Shown here: in pieces, positions 31,817 to 41,023 of the stretch | Layout: every line of letters begins with the position of its first letter | Numbering within the stretch: the first letter of the stretch is position 1 | Assembly: GCA_030028905.1 (NCBI GenBank) | Contig: JALDYZ010000004.1 | Span: 186,001-250,000, forward strand | Source of the DNA: Ferirhizobium litorale | GTDB taxonomy: Bacteria; Pseudomonadota; Alphaproteobacteria; Rhizobiales; Rhizobiaceae | DNA: 64,000 nucleotides | Direction of reading: 5' to 3' | Program-made: the position numbers and the translations under genes | Notes under the pieces: model-generated | What the model saw: the letters and a program-made list of their open reading frames with translations, nothing else | What the model was told of the DNA's origin: nothing | Database searches by the model: none

Positions 31817-32770
31817 ATGAGCCAAGCCGAACTTCAATCCATCGCCCGGGCAGAGCCGATCAGGCGACAAATCCGCTGGCACATCCTCGTGTTCCTGCTG
31901 CCGGCGCTCGTCATCTATTCGGCGGTCATGGTGCTGCCGTTGATCGAGACCCTGCGCCTGTCATTGTTCAACGTGGTGGATGGCCAACCGGCCTTCGTTG
32001 GCCTTGCCAATTTCAAGGTGCTGTTTGGCGACGCACGCTGGGCCAGCGACTTCTGGAACGCCCTGAAGAACAATTTCATCTTCTTCGTCATCCACATGCT
32101 GGTGCAGAACCCGATCGGCGTGGCGCTTGCGGCGCTGCTATCGATCCCGAAACTGCGTTTCGTCGGCTTCTATCGCACCGCGATCTTCCTGCCGACGCTG
32201 CTGTCCTTCGTCATTGTCGGTTTCATCTGGAAGCTGATCCTGTCACCGATCTGGGGCGTTGCCCCCTGGATGATGGATCTTGTCGGCATGAAGTCGCTTT
32301 TTGCCCCATGGCTCGGCCGACCGGGATCGGCGCTCATCGCCGTTTCCCTGATTTCCGTGTGGCAATATGTCGGCATCCCGATGATGTTGATCTACGCCGC
32401 CCTGCTGAGCATTCCAGACGAGGTAATCGAGGCCGCAGAGTGCGACGGCGTCACCGGCTGGAGCCAGTTCTTCAAGATCAAGCTGCCGCTCATCCTGCCG
32501 GCGATCGGCATCATCTCGATCCTGACCTTCGTCGGCAACTTCAACGCCTTCGACCTTGTCTACACCGTGCAGGGCGCGCTCGCCGGACCCGACGGCTCGA
32601 CGGACATTCTCGGCACGCTGCTCTACCGCACCTTCTTCGGCTTCCAGTTGCAACTCGGTGACCGTTCCATGGGTGCCACGATCGCGACCGTGATGTTCCT
32701 GATCATCCTCGCCGGCGTGTCGCTCTATCTCTTCGTCATCCAGCGGCGGATGCGCCGCTACCAGTTCTGA
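31817..32770 (+). CDS. Carbohydrate ABC transporter permease (MalF type)
   Basis: 317-aa inner-membrane permease with six membrane helices, starting with IRWHILVFLLPALVIYSAVMV. The cytoplasmic EAA loop that docks the ATPase is visible as EAAECDGVTGWSQFFKIKLP. Forms the heterodimeric channel with the next gene, 13 nt downstream. No good ribosome site precedes ATG 31817, but the N-terminus is of normal length. Confidence 0.94.
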   Translation: MSQAELQSIARAEPIRRQIRWHILVFLLPALVIYSAVMVLPLIETLRLSLFNVVDGQPAFVGLANFKVLFGDARWASDFWNALKNNFIFFVIHMLVQNPIGVALAALLSIPKLRFVGFYRTAIFLPTLLSFVIVGFIWKLILSPIWGVAPWMMDLVGMKSLFAPWLGRPGSALIAVSLISVWQYVGIPMMLIYAALLSIPDEVIEAAECDGVTGWSQFFKIKLPLILPAIGIISILTFVGNFNAFDLVYTVQGALAGPDGSTDILGTLLYRTFFGFQLQLGDRSMGATIATVMFLIILAGVSLYLFVIQRRMRRYQF

Positions 32771-32783
32771 GGAGCCCGAGCCC

Positions 32784-33623
32784 ATGTCGAAAGCCCGCAC
32801 CTCCCCGATCCGTTCGTCCCTCGTGCACCTAGCGCTGATCGCTTATACCTTGGTGGCGCTGTTTCCGGTGTTCCTGACGATCATCAACTCGTTCAAGAGC
32901 CGCAATGCCATCTTCCGAAATCCGTTGCAAGTGCCGACGCCCGCGACCTTCGATCTGGTCGGTTATCAGACGGTGCTCGGCCAGGGCGATTTCGCGCTCT
33001 ATTTCCAGAACAGCCTGATCGTCACGGTGGTGTCGATCGCCGCCGTGCTGCTGTTCGGCGCCATGGCCGCCTTCGCTCTGTCGGAATACCGTTTCCGCGG
33101 CAACACCATGATGGGGCTCTACCTCGCCATCGGTATCATGATCCCGATCCGCCTTGGCACCGTCGCCATCCTACAGGGCATGGTCGCCGCCGGCCTCGTC
33201 AACACGTTGACGGCGCTGATCCTCGTCTATACGGCCCAAGGCTTGCCGCTCGCCATCTTCATCCTGTCGGAATTCATGCGCACGGTATCCGACGACCTCA
33301 AGAATGCTGGGCGCATCGACGGGCTTTCGGAGTACGCGATCTTCTTCCGGCTCGTCCTGCCGCTGGTGCGGCCTGCCATGGCCACGGTTGCCGTTTTCAC
33401 CATGATCCCGATCTGGAACGACCTGTGGTTTCCGCTGATCCTCGCACCAGGCGAGGCGACCAAGACGGTCACCCTCGGCTCGCAGATCTTCATCGGCCAG
33501 TTCGTGACCAACTGGAACGCCGTCCTGGCAGCCCTGTCGCTGGCGATCCTGCCGGTCCTCGTCCTCTACGTCATATTCTCGCGGCAGTTGATCCGCGGCA
33601 TTACATCGGGAGCAGTCAAGTGA
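32784..33623 (+). CDS. Carbohydrate ABC transporter permease (MalG type)
   Basis: 279-aa second permease with six membrane helices (HLALIAYTLVALFPVFLTII core near the N-terminus). EAA loop NAGRIDGLSEYAIFFRLVLP, with the Gly-x9-LP spacing kept. GAGGAG lies 10 nt before ATG 32784. Its TGA overlaps the GTG start of the following dehydrogenase (33620-33623), indicating translational coupling. Confidence 0.94.
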   Translation: MSKARTSPIRSSLVHLALIAYTLVALFPVFLTIINSFKSRNAIFRNPLQVPTPATFDLVGYQTVLGQGDFALYFQNSLIVTVVSIAAVLLFGAMAAFALSEYRFRGNTMMGLYLAIGIMIPIRLGTVAILQGMVAAGLVNTLTALILVYTAQGLPLAIFILSEFMRTVSDDLKNAGRIDGLSEYAIFFRLVLPLVRPAMATVAVFTMIPIWNDLWFPLILAPGEATKTVTLGSQIFIGQFVTNWNAVLAALSLAILPVLVLYVIFSRQLIRGITSGAVK

Positions 33624-34684
33624 GTTCGTCGACCCGTCCTATCCGCGTTCTCGTCGCCGGCCTCGGCAACATGGGCAGAAGCCACGCGCTCGCCTACCAC
33701 AACAATCCGGGCTTCGAGATCGTCGGTCTCGTCAACCGCTCTCAGGTTGACCTACCCACCGAGCTCAAGGGATATACCATCCATCCCGACTTCGAGAACG
33801 CGCTTCGCGAGTTGAAGCCGGATCTCTGCTCGATCTGTACCTATTCGGACAGCCACGCCGACTATGCGGTCCTGGCGTTCGAGGCCGGCTGCGATGTCTT
33901 CGTCGAAAAGCCGCTGGCGACCACCGTCGCCGATGCGGAGCGCGTCGTGGCCGCAGCGAAGAAGCATGGCCGCAAATTGGTGATTGGCTACATCCTGCGG
34001 CACCACCCGTCGTGGATCCGCCTCATCGCCGAGGCCCGCAAGCTTGGGCCGCCCTATGTCTTCCGAATGAACCTGAACCAGCAGTCGAGCGGCCCGACCT
34101 GGGAGACCCACAAGTCGCTGATGAAAACCACCTCTCCGATCGTCGACTGCGGCGTCCACTATGTCGACGTCATGTGCCAGATCACCGATGCCAAGCCGGT
34201 GCAGGTCCGCGGTATGGGGCTGCGCCTCTCCGACGAGGTTTCGCCGGATATGTACAACTACGGCCACCTGCAGGTGATGTTCGAGGACGGCTCGGTCGGC
34301 TGGTACGAGGCCGCATGGGGTCCGATGATCTCCGAGACCGCGTTCTTCGTGAAGGACGTGATGTCGCCGAAGGGCTCCGTCTCGATCGTCATGGATCCGA
34401 ACGCCAAGTCGGACGACATCGACACGCATACCAAGACCGCGGTCATCCGCCTGCATACCGCCGAAACCGGCCCGGACGGGCGGTTCGTCCGGCCGGACGA
34501 GGACCTGAAGATGGACGGCGAGCCCGGCCACCAGGAACTGTGCGACCGGGAACAGGCCTTTGTTCTCAAGGCCATAAGGGAAAGCATCAATCTCGACCGC
34601 CACATGGACGATGCCGTGCAATCGCTGCGCATCTGCCTTGCTGCGGATGAAAGCGTCAGGACCGGCAAGCCGGTCGCACTTTGA
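33620..34684 (+). CDS. Gfo/Idh/MocA family oxidoreductase
   Basis: 354-aa NAD(P)-dependent sugar dehydrogenase-like protein. Rossmann motif [17 protein letters not shown] at the N-terminus, the conserved [10 protein letters not shown] (EKP) near residue 95 and the catalytic-region [15 protein letters not shown] use GTG 33620, preceded by GGGAG; it overlaps the permease stop. An open frame further upstream is a shadow of the permease. It lies inside the transporter operon, so it probably modifies the imported sugar, for example an anhydro- or keto-sugar; the reaction is not known. Confidence 0.9.
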   Translation: MSSSTRPIRVLVAGLGNMGRSHALAYHNNPGFEIVGLVNRSQVDLPTELKGYTIHPDFENALRELKPDLCSICTYSDSHADYAVLAFEAGCDVFVEKPLATTVADAERVVAAAKKHGRKLVIGYILRHHPSWIRLIAEARKLGPPYVFRMNLNQQSSGPTWETHKSLMKTTSPIVDCGVHYVDVMCQITDAKPVQVRGMGLRLSDEVSPDMYNYGHLQVMFEDGSVGWYEAAWGPMISETAFFVKDVMSPKGSVSIVMDPNAKSDDIDTHTKTAVIRLHTAETGPDGRFVRPDEDLKMDGEPGHQELCDREQAFVLKAIRESINLDRHMDDAVQSLRICLAADESVRTGKPVAL

Positions 34685-34695
34685 GGGAAAGACAC

Positions 34696-35697
34696 GTGGG
34701 ATCGCTTCAACTGAAATCCATCCGCAAGGCCTTCGGCAATCATGAAGTGCTGAAGGGCATCGACCTCGAGGTCAAGGACGGCGAGTTCGTCATCTTTGTC
34801 GGTCCTTCCGGTTGCGGCAAGTCCACGTTGCTCAGGACCATCGCCGGATTGGAGGACGCCACATCCGGCAGTATCGCCATCGACGGCCAGGAAGTCAGCA
34901 ACACGCCACCGGCCAAGCGCGGCATCGCCATGGTGTTCCAGTCCTACGCGCTCTATCCGCACCTCACTGTCAAGGACAATATGGGGCTCGGCCTCAAGCA
35001 GGCCGGGACGCCGAAGGACGAGATCGAAAAGCGTGTGGCCAAGGCGTCATCGATGCTCTCGCTCGAACCCTACCTGGCGCGCCGTCCAGCCGAGCTTTCC
35101 GGCGGCCAGCGCCAGCGCGTCGCCATCGGCCGCGCCATCGTGCGCGAACCGAAGCTGTTCCTCTTCGACGAGCCACTGTCCAACCTCGATGCGGCGCTGC
35201 GCGTGCAGACGCGCCTCGAAATCGCCCGCCTGCACCGCAGCCTGAAGGCGACGATGATCTACGTCACCCATGACCAGGTTGAGGCAATGACGCTCGCCGA
35301 CAAAATCGTCGTGCTGAACGCCGGCGCCGTCGAGCAAATCGGTTCGCCAATGGAGCTGTACAACCGCCCAGCCAACATGTTCGTCGCCGGCTTCATCGGT
35401 TCGCCGCAAATGAACTTCATCGACGCGACGCGCCTCGGCGAAAGCGGCGCCAAGTCCATCGGCATCCGGCCGGAGCACATCGCGCTCTCGCGCGAAAGCG
35501 GCGACTGGAAGGGAAAGGTGATCCATGCCGAACATCTCGGCGCGGACACGATTCTCTACCTGGAAACAGAGACCACTGGTCTGCTGACCGTCCGTCTGTT
35601 CGGCGAACAGCACTACCATGCCGACGATATCGTCTATGCATCGCCGGATCGCGCAAGCCTGCACCGCTTCGATGGCGATGGCCGCGCGATCCGCTGA
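34696..35697 (+). CDS. Sugar ABC transporter ATP-binding protein (UgpC/MsmK type)
   Basis: 333-aa ATPase energising the two permeases. Walker [14 protein letters not shown]-loop [13 protein letters not shown], signature [16 protein letters not shown], Walker [13 protein letters not shown] and H-loop [15 protein letters not shown] are all intact. The C-terminal TOBE/regulatory domain (residues about 240-333) is shorter than in UgpC of enterobacteria (about 355-360 aa). GTG 34696 with GAGGG 8 nt upstream is chosen over a TTG at 34681 that overlaps the previous stop. Confidence 0.95.
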   Translation: MGSLQLKSIRKAFGNHEVLKGIDLEVKDGEFVIFVGPSGCGKSTLLRTIAGLEDATSGSIAIDGQEVSNTPPAKRGIAMVFQSYALYPHLTVKDNMGLGLKQAGTPKDEIEKRVAKASSMLSLEPYLARRPAELSGGQRQRVAIGRAIVREPKLFLFDEPLSNLDAALRVQTRLEIARLHRSLKATMIYVTHDQVEAMTLADKIVVLNAGAVEQIGSPMELYNRPANMFVAGFIGSPQMNFIDATRLGESGAKSIGIRPEHIALSRESGDWKGKVIHAEHLGADTILYLETETTGLLTVRLFGEQHYHADDIVYASPDRASLHRFDGDGRAIR

Positions 35698-35756
35698 CAT
35701 GGCCGCAAACGGTGGCGTGCCACCCACCGCCGCTGCATTTTGACGAAAGATTTCGC

Positions 35757-36668
35757 ATGATCCTGTGCTTCGATATCGGCGGCTCGGCCATCAAGGGCGC
35801 GGTCGCCCATGATGCCGAGACGATCGAGACCCTTGGCCGCCGGCCGACCCCGCTAAACAGTTTCGACGCATTCGTCGCCGTACTGAAGGAAGTGCGGACG
35901 CAAGCCGGCGTCACTCCCGACTGCGTCGCGATTTCCATCGCGGGCGTGGTCGATCCGGAGACCCAGGCCATCACCTGTGCCAACATCCCGTGCATCCACG
36001 GGCGGATCCTTGGCCCCGATCTCGAGGAGGCACTCGGCCTGCCCGTACTGATTGCCAATGACGCCGACTGCTTTGCTATGGCGGAGGCCGGCGTTGGTGC
36101 CGGCCGCGGCCATCGCATCGTGCTCGGAGCGATTCTCGGTACAGGTGTGGGCGGCGGCATCGTCGTCGACGGCAGGCTGATCAATGCTGCTGGCGGTTTC
36201 GCTGGTGAATGGGGCCATGGTCCGGCAATCGCTTCGTACGCCGGCAACCCTCCGGTCGCGATCCCCGCCTACCCTTGCGCCTGCGGCCAGAAGGGTTGCG
36301 TCGATACCGTCGGCGGCGCGCGCGGCATGGAACGGCTGCATCGCGAACTGCATGGCGCCGACCTCTCGAGCGAAGCCATCATCAGTGCCTTGCTTGCAGG
36401 CGATGCCACCGCCACCCGCACCATCGACGTCTATGTCGATCTCGTCAGTTCGCCGCTGGCGCTTGCGGTCAACATCACCGGGGCAACCATCGTGCCGACC
36501 GGTGGCGGTCTGTCAAACAGCGCGGAACTGTTGGCCTTGCTGGACGAGACCGTCAGGACCCGCACCCTGCGTCGCTTCACCCGCCCACTTGTGGTGCCCG
36601 CAACCTGCCGCGTGGAGCCGGGACTGATCGGTGCAGCCCTCCTCGGCCTGGGAATGGAAAAACAATGA
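35757..36668 (+). CDS. ROK family sugar kinase, probable N-acetylglucosamine kinase type
   Basis: 303-aa ROK kinase without an HTH domain. ATP-binding MILCFDIGGSAIKGAVAHD at the N-terminus, substrate loop IANDADCFAMAEAG (catalytic Asp in NDAD), phosphate loop LGAILGTGVGGGIVVDG, EWGHG and the zinc-binding CACGQKGCVDTVGG are present. This is the second sugar kinase in the cluster besides the BadF-type one. ATG 35757 has only a weak GAAAGA site. Its TGA overlaps the cutC ATG (36665-36668). Confidence 0.91.
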   Translation: MILCFDIGGSAIKGAVAHDAETIETLGRRPTPLNSFDAFVAVLKEVRTQAGVTPDCVAISIAGVVDPETQAITCANIPCIHGRILGPDLEEALGLPVLIANDADCFAMAEAGVGAGRGHRIVLGAILGTGVGGGIVVDGRLINAAGGFAGEWGHGPAIASYAGNPPVAIPAYPCACGQKGCVDTVGGARGMERLHRELHGADLSSEAIISALLAGDATATRTIDVYVDLVSSPLALAVNITGATIVPTGGGLSNSAELLALLDETVRTRTLRRFTRPLVVPATCRVEPGLIGAALLGLGMEKQ

Positions 36669-37390
36669 CAGCCGTGCTGCTGGAAGTCTGCGTCGGTGAC
36701 GTTCAGGGGTTGGAGACCGCCGTCGCGGCCGGTGCCGACCGCATCGAGCTCTGCAGCGCTCTTGCCGTGGGCGGTTTGACACCGTCGGCCGGTGTGATGG
36801 CGCTTGCGGCGACGAAGCCCGTGCCGAGCTTCGCGATGATCCGCCCGCGCGCCGGCGACTTCGTCTATTCCGAGGCCGAACTCGACGTCATGATGGGCGA
36901 CATTGATGCGGCCAGAAACGCCGGCCTTCCCGGCGTCGTCTTCGGCGCAAACCACCCCGATGGCCGGCTGGACCTCGCCTCGCTCGAAAGGCTCGTCGCC
37001 CGCTCCGCCGGGCTTGGCCTTACGCTGCACCGGGCCTTCGATCTGGTTCCCGATGTCGAAGAGGCAATCGAAGCCGCGATCTCGCTCGGGTTCGAACGGA
37101 TCCTGACCTCCGGCGGCGCGAAGTCGGCATTGCAAGGCGTAGAAATCCTGGAGCGGGCTATCGTCCACGCACGTGGCCGCATTTCGGTCATGCCAGGCTC
37201 AGGCGTCACCATCGAAACGATCGATCCGTTGCTTTCCCGCCTCGCCGTCGGCGAAGTACATTCGTCCTGTTCTTCGGGCGTACCTGTCTCTGACCCAACC
37301 GTGGTCGAACTCGGCTTTGCCCCGTCCGTCGAGCGCAAGACCGATGCCGGATTGGTGCGTGAGCTGAAGGCCCGGCTCAAGCGCGGATAA
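36665..37390 (+). CDS. cutC: CutC family protein
   Basis: 241-aa TIM-barrel protein. Motifs: LLEVCVGDVQGLETAVAAGADRIELC (core EVCVGDV, GADRIELCSALAVGGLTPS), FAMIRPRAGDFVYSE, TLHRAFDLVPD and ILTSGGAKSAL. CutC was linked to copper tolerance in E. coli, but its biochemical role is unclear and the name is misleading here. It is the last, translationally coupled gene of the sugar-import operon, which argues for a sugar-metabolic role. The open frame continues upstream to 36209 as a shadow of the ROK gene. Confidence 0.94.
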   Translation: MTAVLLEVCVGDVQGLETAVAAGADRIELCSALAVGGLTPSAGVMALAATKPVPSFAMIRPRAGDFVYSEAELDVMMGDIDAARNAGLPGVVFGANHPDGRLDLASLERLVARSAGLGLTLHRAFDLVPDVEEAIEAAISLGFERILTSGGAKSALQGVEILERAIVHARGRISVMPGSGVTIETIDPLLSRLAVGEVHSSCSSGVPVSDPTVVELGFAPSVERKTDAGLVRELKARLKRG

Positions 37391-37513
37391 ATCTGCCAAG
37401 CCCTTGAGCGCCATGGGACTAAATGCCGAGATCGGCGGCAATTCCGCTCGCCCGCTTTTTAGCCTATTCTCGCTTCACCCGGCCGAAATCTCGGACCGGG
37501 AACGGGAGGGTGA

Positions 37514-40500
37514 ATGCTTCCAGGCTGGGCCATCATTGCGTCGGCGATCGTCTATCTGCTGCTGCTTTTTGCCGTTGCGAGCTATGGCGACCGCCGCAGC
37601 CGCATGATCGGCGCGTCCAACAGCGGCCGACCGATCGTCTATGCCTTCAGCCTGGCGATCTACTGTACATCCTGGACCTATTTCGGCGGCGTCGGCCTCG
37701 CCGCCAACCGGGGCCTTGAATTCACCGCCATCTACATCGGCCCGATCCTCGTCTTCACCCTCGGCATGCCGGTGCTCCGCCGTATCATCGAGCTCGCCAA
37801 GGCCGAGAAGCTGACCTCGGTCGCCGATTTCATCGCCGCCCGCTACGGCAAGAATTCGACGGTTGCGAGCATCGTCGCACTGATCTCGCTGGTCGGCGCC
37901 GTTCCCTATATCGCCCTGCAGCTCAAGGCGGTTTCGAACAGCGTTGCGGCGATGGTCGATCCTTCCGACTACGGAATCGGTAACGGCAATCTCTATTTCA
38001 TCGACCTGCCGCTGACGGTTACGCTGGTTCTGGCGCTCTTTGCAATCATGTTCGGAACACGCCATACCGACGCCACCGAACACCAGGACGGTCTGATTCT
38101 CGCCATCGCCATGGAATCGGTCGTCAAGCTGGTGGCGCTTTGCACTGTTGGCATCTGCGTGGTCTGGGTGCTGTTCGATGGCCCTGCCGATCTCTGGGCA
38201 CGAGCGGTCGTCAACGACAAGGTGATGCAGGCGCTGACCTACGAAACGCCCGTTAGCCGATGGCTGACCCTGATCGTGCTGTCGGCCTTCGCCATAATCC
38301 TGCTGCCGCGTCAGTTCCATGTCACCGTGGTCGAGAACCGGACCGCGAAGGAACTGCGGCTGGCCGGCATTCTCTTGCCGCTCTATCTGATCGCCATCAA
38401 TCTCTTCGTCCTTCCAATCGCCATCGCCGGCGTCCTGACCTTCGGCGGCAACGGCAATGCCGACCTTTATGTGCTGCAACTGCCGCTCGCCGGCGAAATG
38501 CCGATCGTTTCGCTGATCACCTTCATCGGCGGATTTTCCGCCGCCACCGCCATGGTGATCGTCGCGTCCGTCGCACTGTCGATCATGATCTCGAACGACA
38601 TCGTCATGCCGTTCTTCCTGCGCCAGAAGCTCAACAGCCGGCGCGAGCAGAGCAACGACTTCGCCAAGACGCTGCTCCGTATCCGCCGCACCGCCATCTT
38701 TGCCGTCATGCTGCTCGGCTATGCATACTACCGCTCGACCGATAGCAGCACCGGGCTGGCCTCGATCGGCCTGCTTTCATTTGCCGCCATCGCCCAGATG
38801 GTGCCTTCGCTCTTCGGCGGGCTGCTGTGGCGGCGGGCGAACGCGCGCGGCGCGATCGCCGGATTGACGGTCGGCTTCGTCATCTGGGCCTACCTGCTCT
38901 TCCTGCCGAGCCTCGGCGGACCCGACTATTCCTATGTCTCGTCGGCGGTTCTCGGCTTCATCTTCCCGGGCTCGACAGTCTTCAATAGCCCTGACGCCGA
39001 TCCGCTGGTCAACGCCACTGTTTTGAGCCTGCTCGCCAATACCGGCGCTTTCATCATCGGCACGCTATCGCGCAACCCGAAGCCGGTCGAACGCATCCAG
39101 TCCGGCATCTTCGTCAAGCGCCACTCGCGCACGCAATTCGCCACGCGCGGCTGGAAGACCAGGGTCAGCGTCGGCGACCTGAAAATCTCGATCGCCCGCT
39201 ATCTCGGCGAGGAGCGCATGCGCCGCTCCTTCAACAGCTACGAGCGATCATCGGGAAAGCGGCTGGAAGACGACCAGCCGGCCGACATGGCGTTGATCCA
39301 TTTCTCCGAGCAGTTGCTGGGCAGCGCCATCGGCTCGTCCTCCGCCCGGCTGGTGCTGTCGCTGATCCTGCAGAAGGCGGAGGATACATCTGCCGATACC
39401 GCCTGGCTGCTCGACCAGGCGAGCGAGGCGCTGCAATACAACCAAGACATGCTGCAGACCGCATTGTCGCAAATGGACCAGGGCATCGCCGTCTTCGACA
39501 GCTCGCATCAGCTCGTCATCTGGAACCGCAGATTCCGCCAGTTGCTCGACCTCAGCGAAAATGTCGGCCAGGTCGGCTATCCGCTGAACGACATCATCGC
39601 GATCCTGGCCGAGCGTGGCGACATACCTGTCCCCGACCAGCAACAGGTGATGCGCAACATCCTCACTCTCGATACGCCCTTCCCCCTGATGCTGGCCACC
39701 AGCGAGCGGATCATCGAAGTGCGCTCCAACGCCATGCCGGGCAAGGGCTTCGTCTCGACATTCACCGATATCACCCAGCGGGTTGCCGCCGATAAGGCGC
39801 TGAAGCAGGCCAACGAAACGCTCGAGCAGCGCGTGGAGCAACGGACCGCCGAGTTGACACGCGTCAACCACGAACTCGCCGAGGCCCGCGCCAGCGCCGA
39901 CGAGGCAAACATAGGCAAGACCCGCTTCTTCGCCGCCGCCGGCCACGACATCCTGCAGCCGTTGAATGCCGCCCGGCTCTATTCCTCGTCGCTGGTGGAG
40001 CGCATCGGCGATGGCGACGAACAAGTGCTGGCGCGCAATATCGATTCGGCGCTGGAATCGGTGGAGAACATCCTCGGCGCGGTGCTCGACATCTCGCGTC
40101 TCGATACGGGCGCCATGAAGCCGCGGCCGGCATCGGTCCCGCTGAATGACCTGCTGAGGCGCATCGAGACCGACTTCAGCCCCATCGCCCGTGCGAAGAA
40201 CCTCAAGCTCAAGGTGATGCCGACATCGCTCAGTGTTCGTTCCGATCCGCACCTGCTTCGCCGCCTTGTGCAGAACCTCGTCTCGAACGCTATCAAGTAC
40301 ACCCTGACCGGCAAGGTCCTGGTCGGCGCGCGTCGGCACGGCGACGAAGTCGTCATCCAGGTGATGGATTCCGGCATCGGCATCCCCGCCTCCAAATTCC
40401 GAACCGTGTTCAAGGAATTCGCGCGGCTGGACGAAGGTGCCCGCACGGCCTCCGGCCTCGGCCTGGGTCTCTCCATCGTCGACCGCATCTCGCGCGTCCT

Positions 40501-41020
40501 CAGCCACCCGGTGGATCTGCGCTCGACCCCCGGAAAGGGCACGGATTTTCGCGTCCACGTCCCCCGCGAAGCAAGCGCACCGGCAGAGGCAAACATCGGC
40601 ACCTCTGCACCGCAGAACAAGGCTGCGCGGCCACTGGAAGGCTTCCGCGTGGTATGCATCGACAACGAGCCCAGGATTCTCGAGGGGATGAATTTTCTCA
40701 TTTCGGGGTGGGGTTGCGATGTCCAAACCGTCAACGCACTTGCCGCCATCCCTTCCCTTGCCAAGACATATCCGCCTCCGGATGTCATCATTGCCGACTA
40801 CCACCTCGACGACGGCACCGGGATCGATGCGATCCTCGAATTCCGGGCGCACTACAATGACGGCCTGCCGGCGCTCCTGATCACGGCGGACCGCTCGCCG
40901 GAGGTGCGCGCCGAGGCGGACCGGCATGGCATCAGCCTACAGCACAAGCCGGTGAAACCGGCAGCGCTCCGTGCCTACTTGACCCAGGTTTCCGCGATGA
41001 AACGCGCCGCCGCGGAGTAG
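37514..41020 (+). CDS. Hybrid histidine kinase: sodium/solute symporter domain + PAS + HisKA/HATPase + receiver
   Basis: 1168-aa CbrA/NahK-like sensor. Residues 1 to about 490 form a 12-13-helix SSF transporter domain (MLPGWAIIASAIVYLLLLFAV start, IYCTSWTYFGGVGLA, LTSVADFIAARYGK). A PAS-like module follows at about 640-760 (TALSQMDQGIAVFDSSHQLV core), then a coiled coil (ETLEQRVEQRTAEL). The HisKA H-box is FFAAAGHDILQPLNAARLY with H811, then HATPase (RLVQNLVSNAIKYT, MDSGIGIP, ASGLGLGLSIVDR). A C-terminal receiver has phospho-acceptor D1095 (VIIADYHLDDG). GGGAGGG precedes ATG 37514. No response regulator is adjacent, so the output partner is elsewhere. It may couple solute uptake or sensing to carbon/nitrogen control. 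Confidence 0.93.
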   Translation: MLPGWAIIASAIVYLLLLFAVASYGDRRSRMIGASNSGRPIVYAFSLAIYCTSWTYFGGVGLAANRGLEFTAIYIGPILVFTLGMPVLRRIIELAKAEKLTSVADFIAARYGKNSTVASIVALISLVGAVPYIALQLKAVSNSVAAMVDPSDYGIGNGNLYFIDLPLTVTLVLALFAIMFGTRHTDATEHQDGLILAIAMESVVKLVALCTVGICVVWVLFDGPADLWARAVVNDKVMQALTYETPVSRWLTLIVLSAFAIILLPRQFHVTVVENRTAKELRLAGILLPLYLIAINLFVLPIAIAGVLTFGGNGNADLYVLQLPLAGEMPIVSLITFIGGFSAATAMVIVASVALSIMISNDIVMPFFLRQKLNSRREQSNDFAKTLLRIRRTAIFAVMLLGYAYYRSTDSSTGLASIGLLSFAAIAQMVPSLFGGLLWRRANARGAIAGLTVGFVIWAYLLFLPSLGGPDYSYVSSAVLGFIFPGSTVFNSPDADPLVNATVLSLLANTGAFIIGTLSRNPKPVERIQSGIFVKRHSRTQFATRGWKTRVSVGDLKISIARYLGEERMRRSFNSYERSSGKRLEDDQPADMALIHFSEQLLGSAIGSSSARLVLSLILQKAEDTSADTAWLLDQASEALQYNQDMLQTALSQMDQGIAVFDSSHQLVIWNRRFRQLLDLSENVGQVGYPLNDIIAILAERGDIPVPDQQQVMRNILTLDTPFPLMLATSERIIEVRSNAMPGKGFVSTFTDITQRVAADKALKQANETLEQRVEQRTAELTRVNHELAEARASADEANIGKTRFFAAAGHDILQPLNAARLYSSSLVERIGDGDEQVLARNIDSALESVENILGAVLDISRLDTGAMKPRPASVPLNDLLRRIETDFSPIARAKNLKLKVMPTSLSVRSDPHLLRRLVQNLVSNAIKYTLTGKVLVGARRHGDEVVIQVMDSGIGIPASKFRTVFKEFARLDEGARTASGLGLGLSIVDRISRVLSHPVDLRSTPGKGTDFRVHVPREASAPAEANIGTSAPQNKAARPLEGFRVVCIDNEPRILEGMNFLISGWGCDVQTVNALAAIPSLAKTYPPPDVIIADYHLDDGTGIDAILEFRAHYNDGLPALLITADRSPEVRAEADRHGISLQHKPVKPAALRAYLTQVSAMKRAAAE

Positions 41021-41023
41021 GCT

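Noticed and set aside
30204-31817. A 537-codon open frame antisense to the sugar-binding protein
   Set aside because: It overlaps murQ and the SBP, both strongly supported, and has no family features.
39248-40927. A 559-codon open frame antisense to the hybrid kinase
   Set aside because: It covers the kinase and receiver domains in the mirrored phase and has no recognisable motif or ribosome site.
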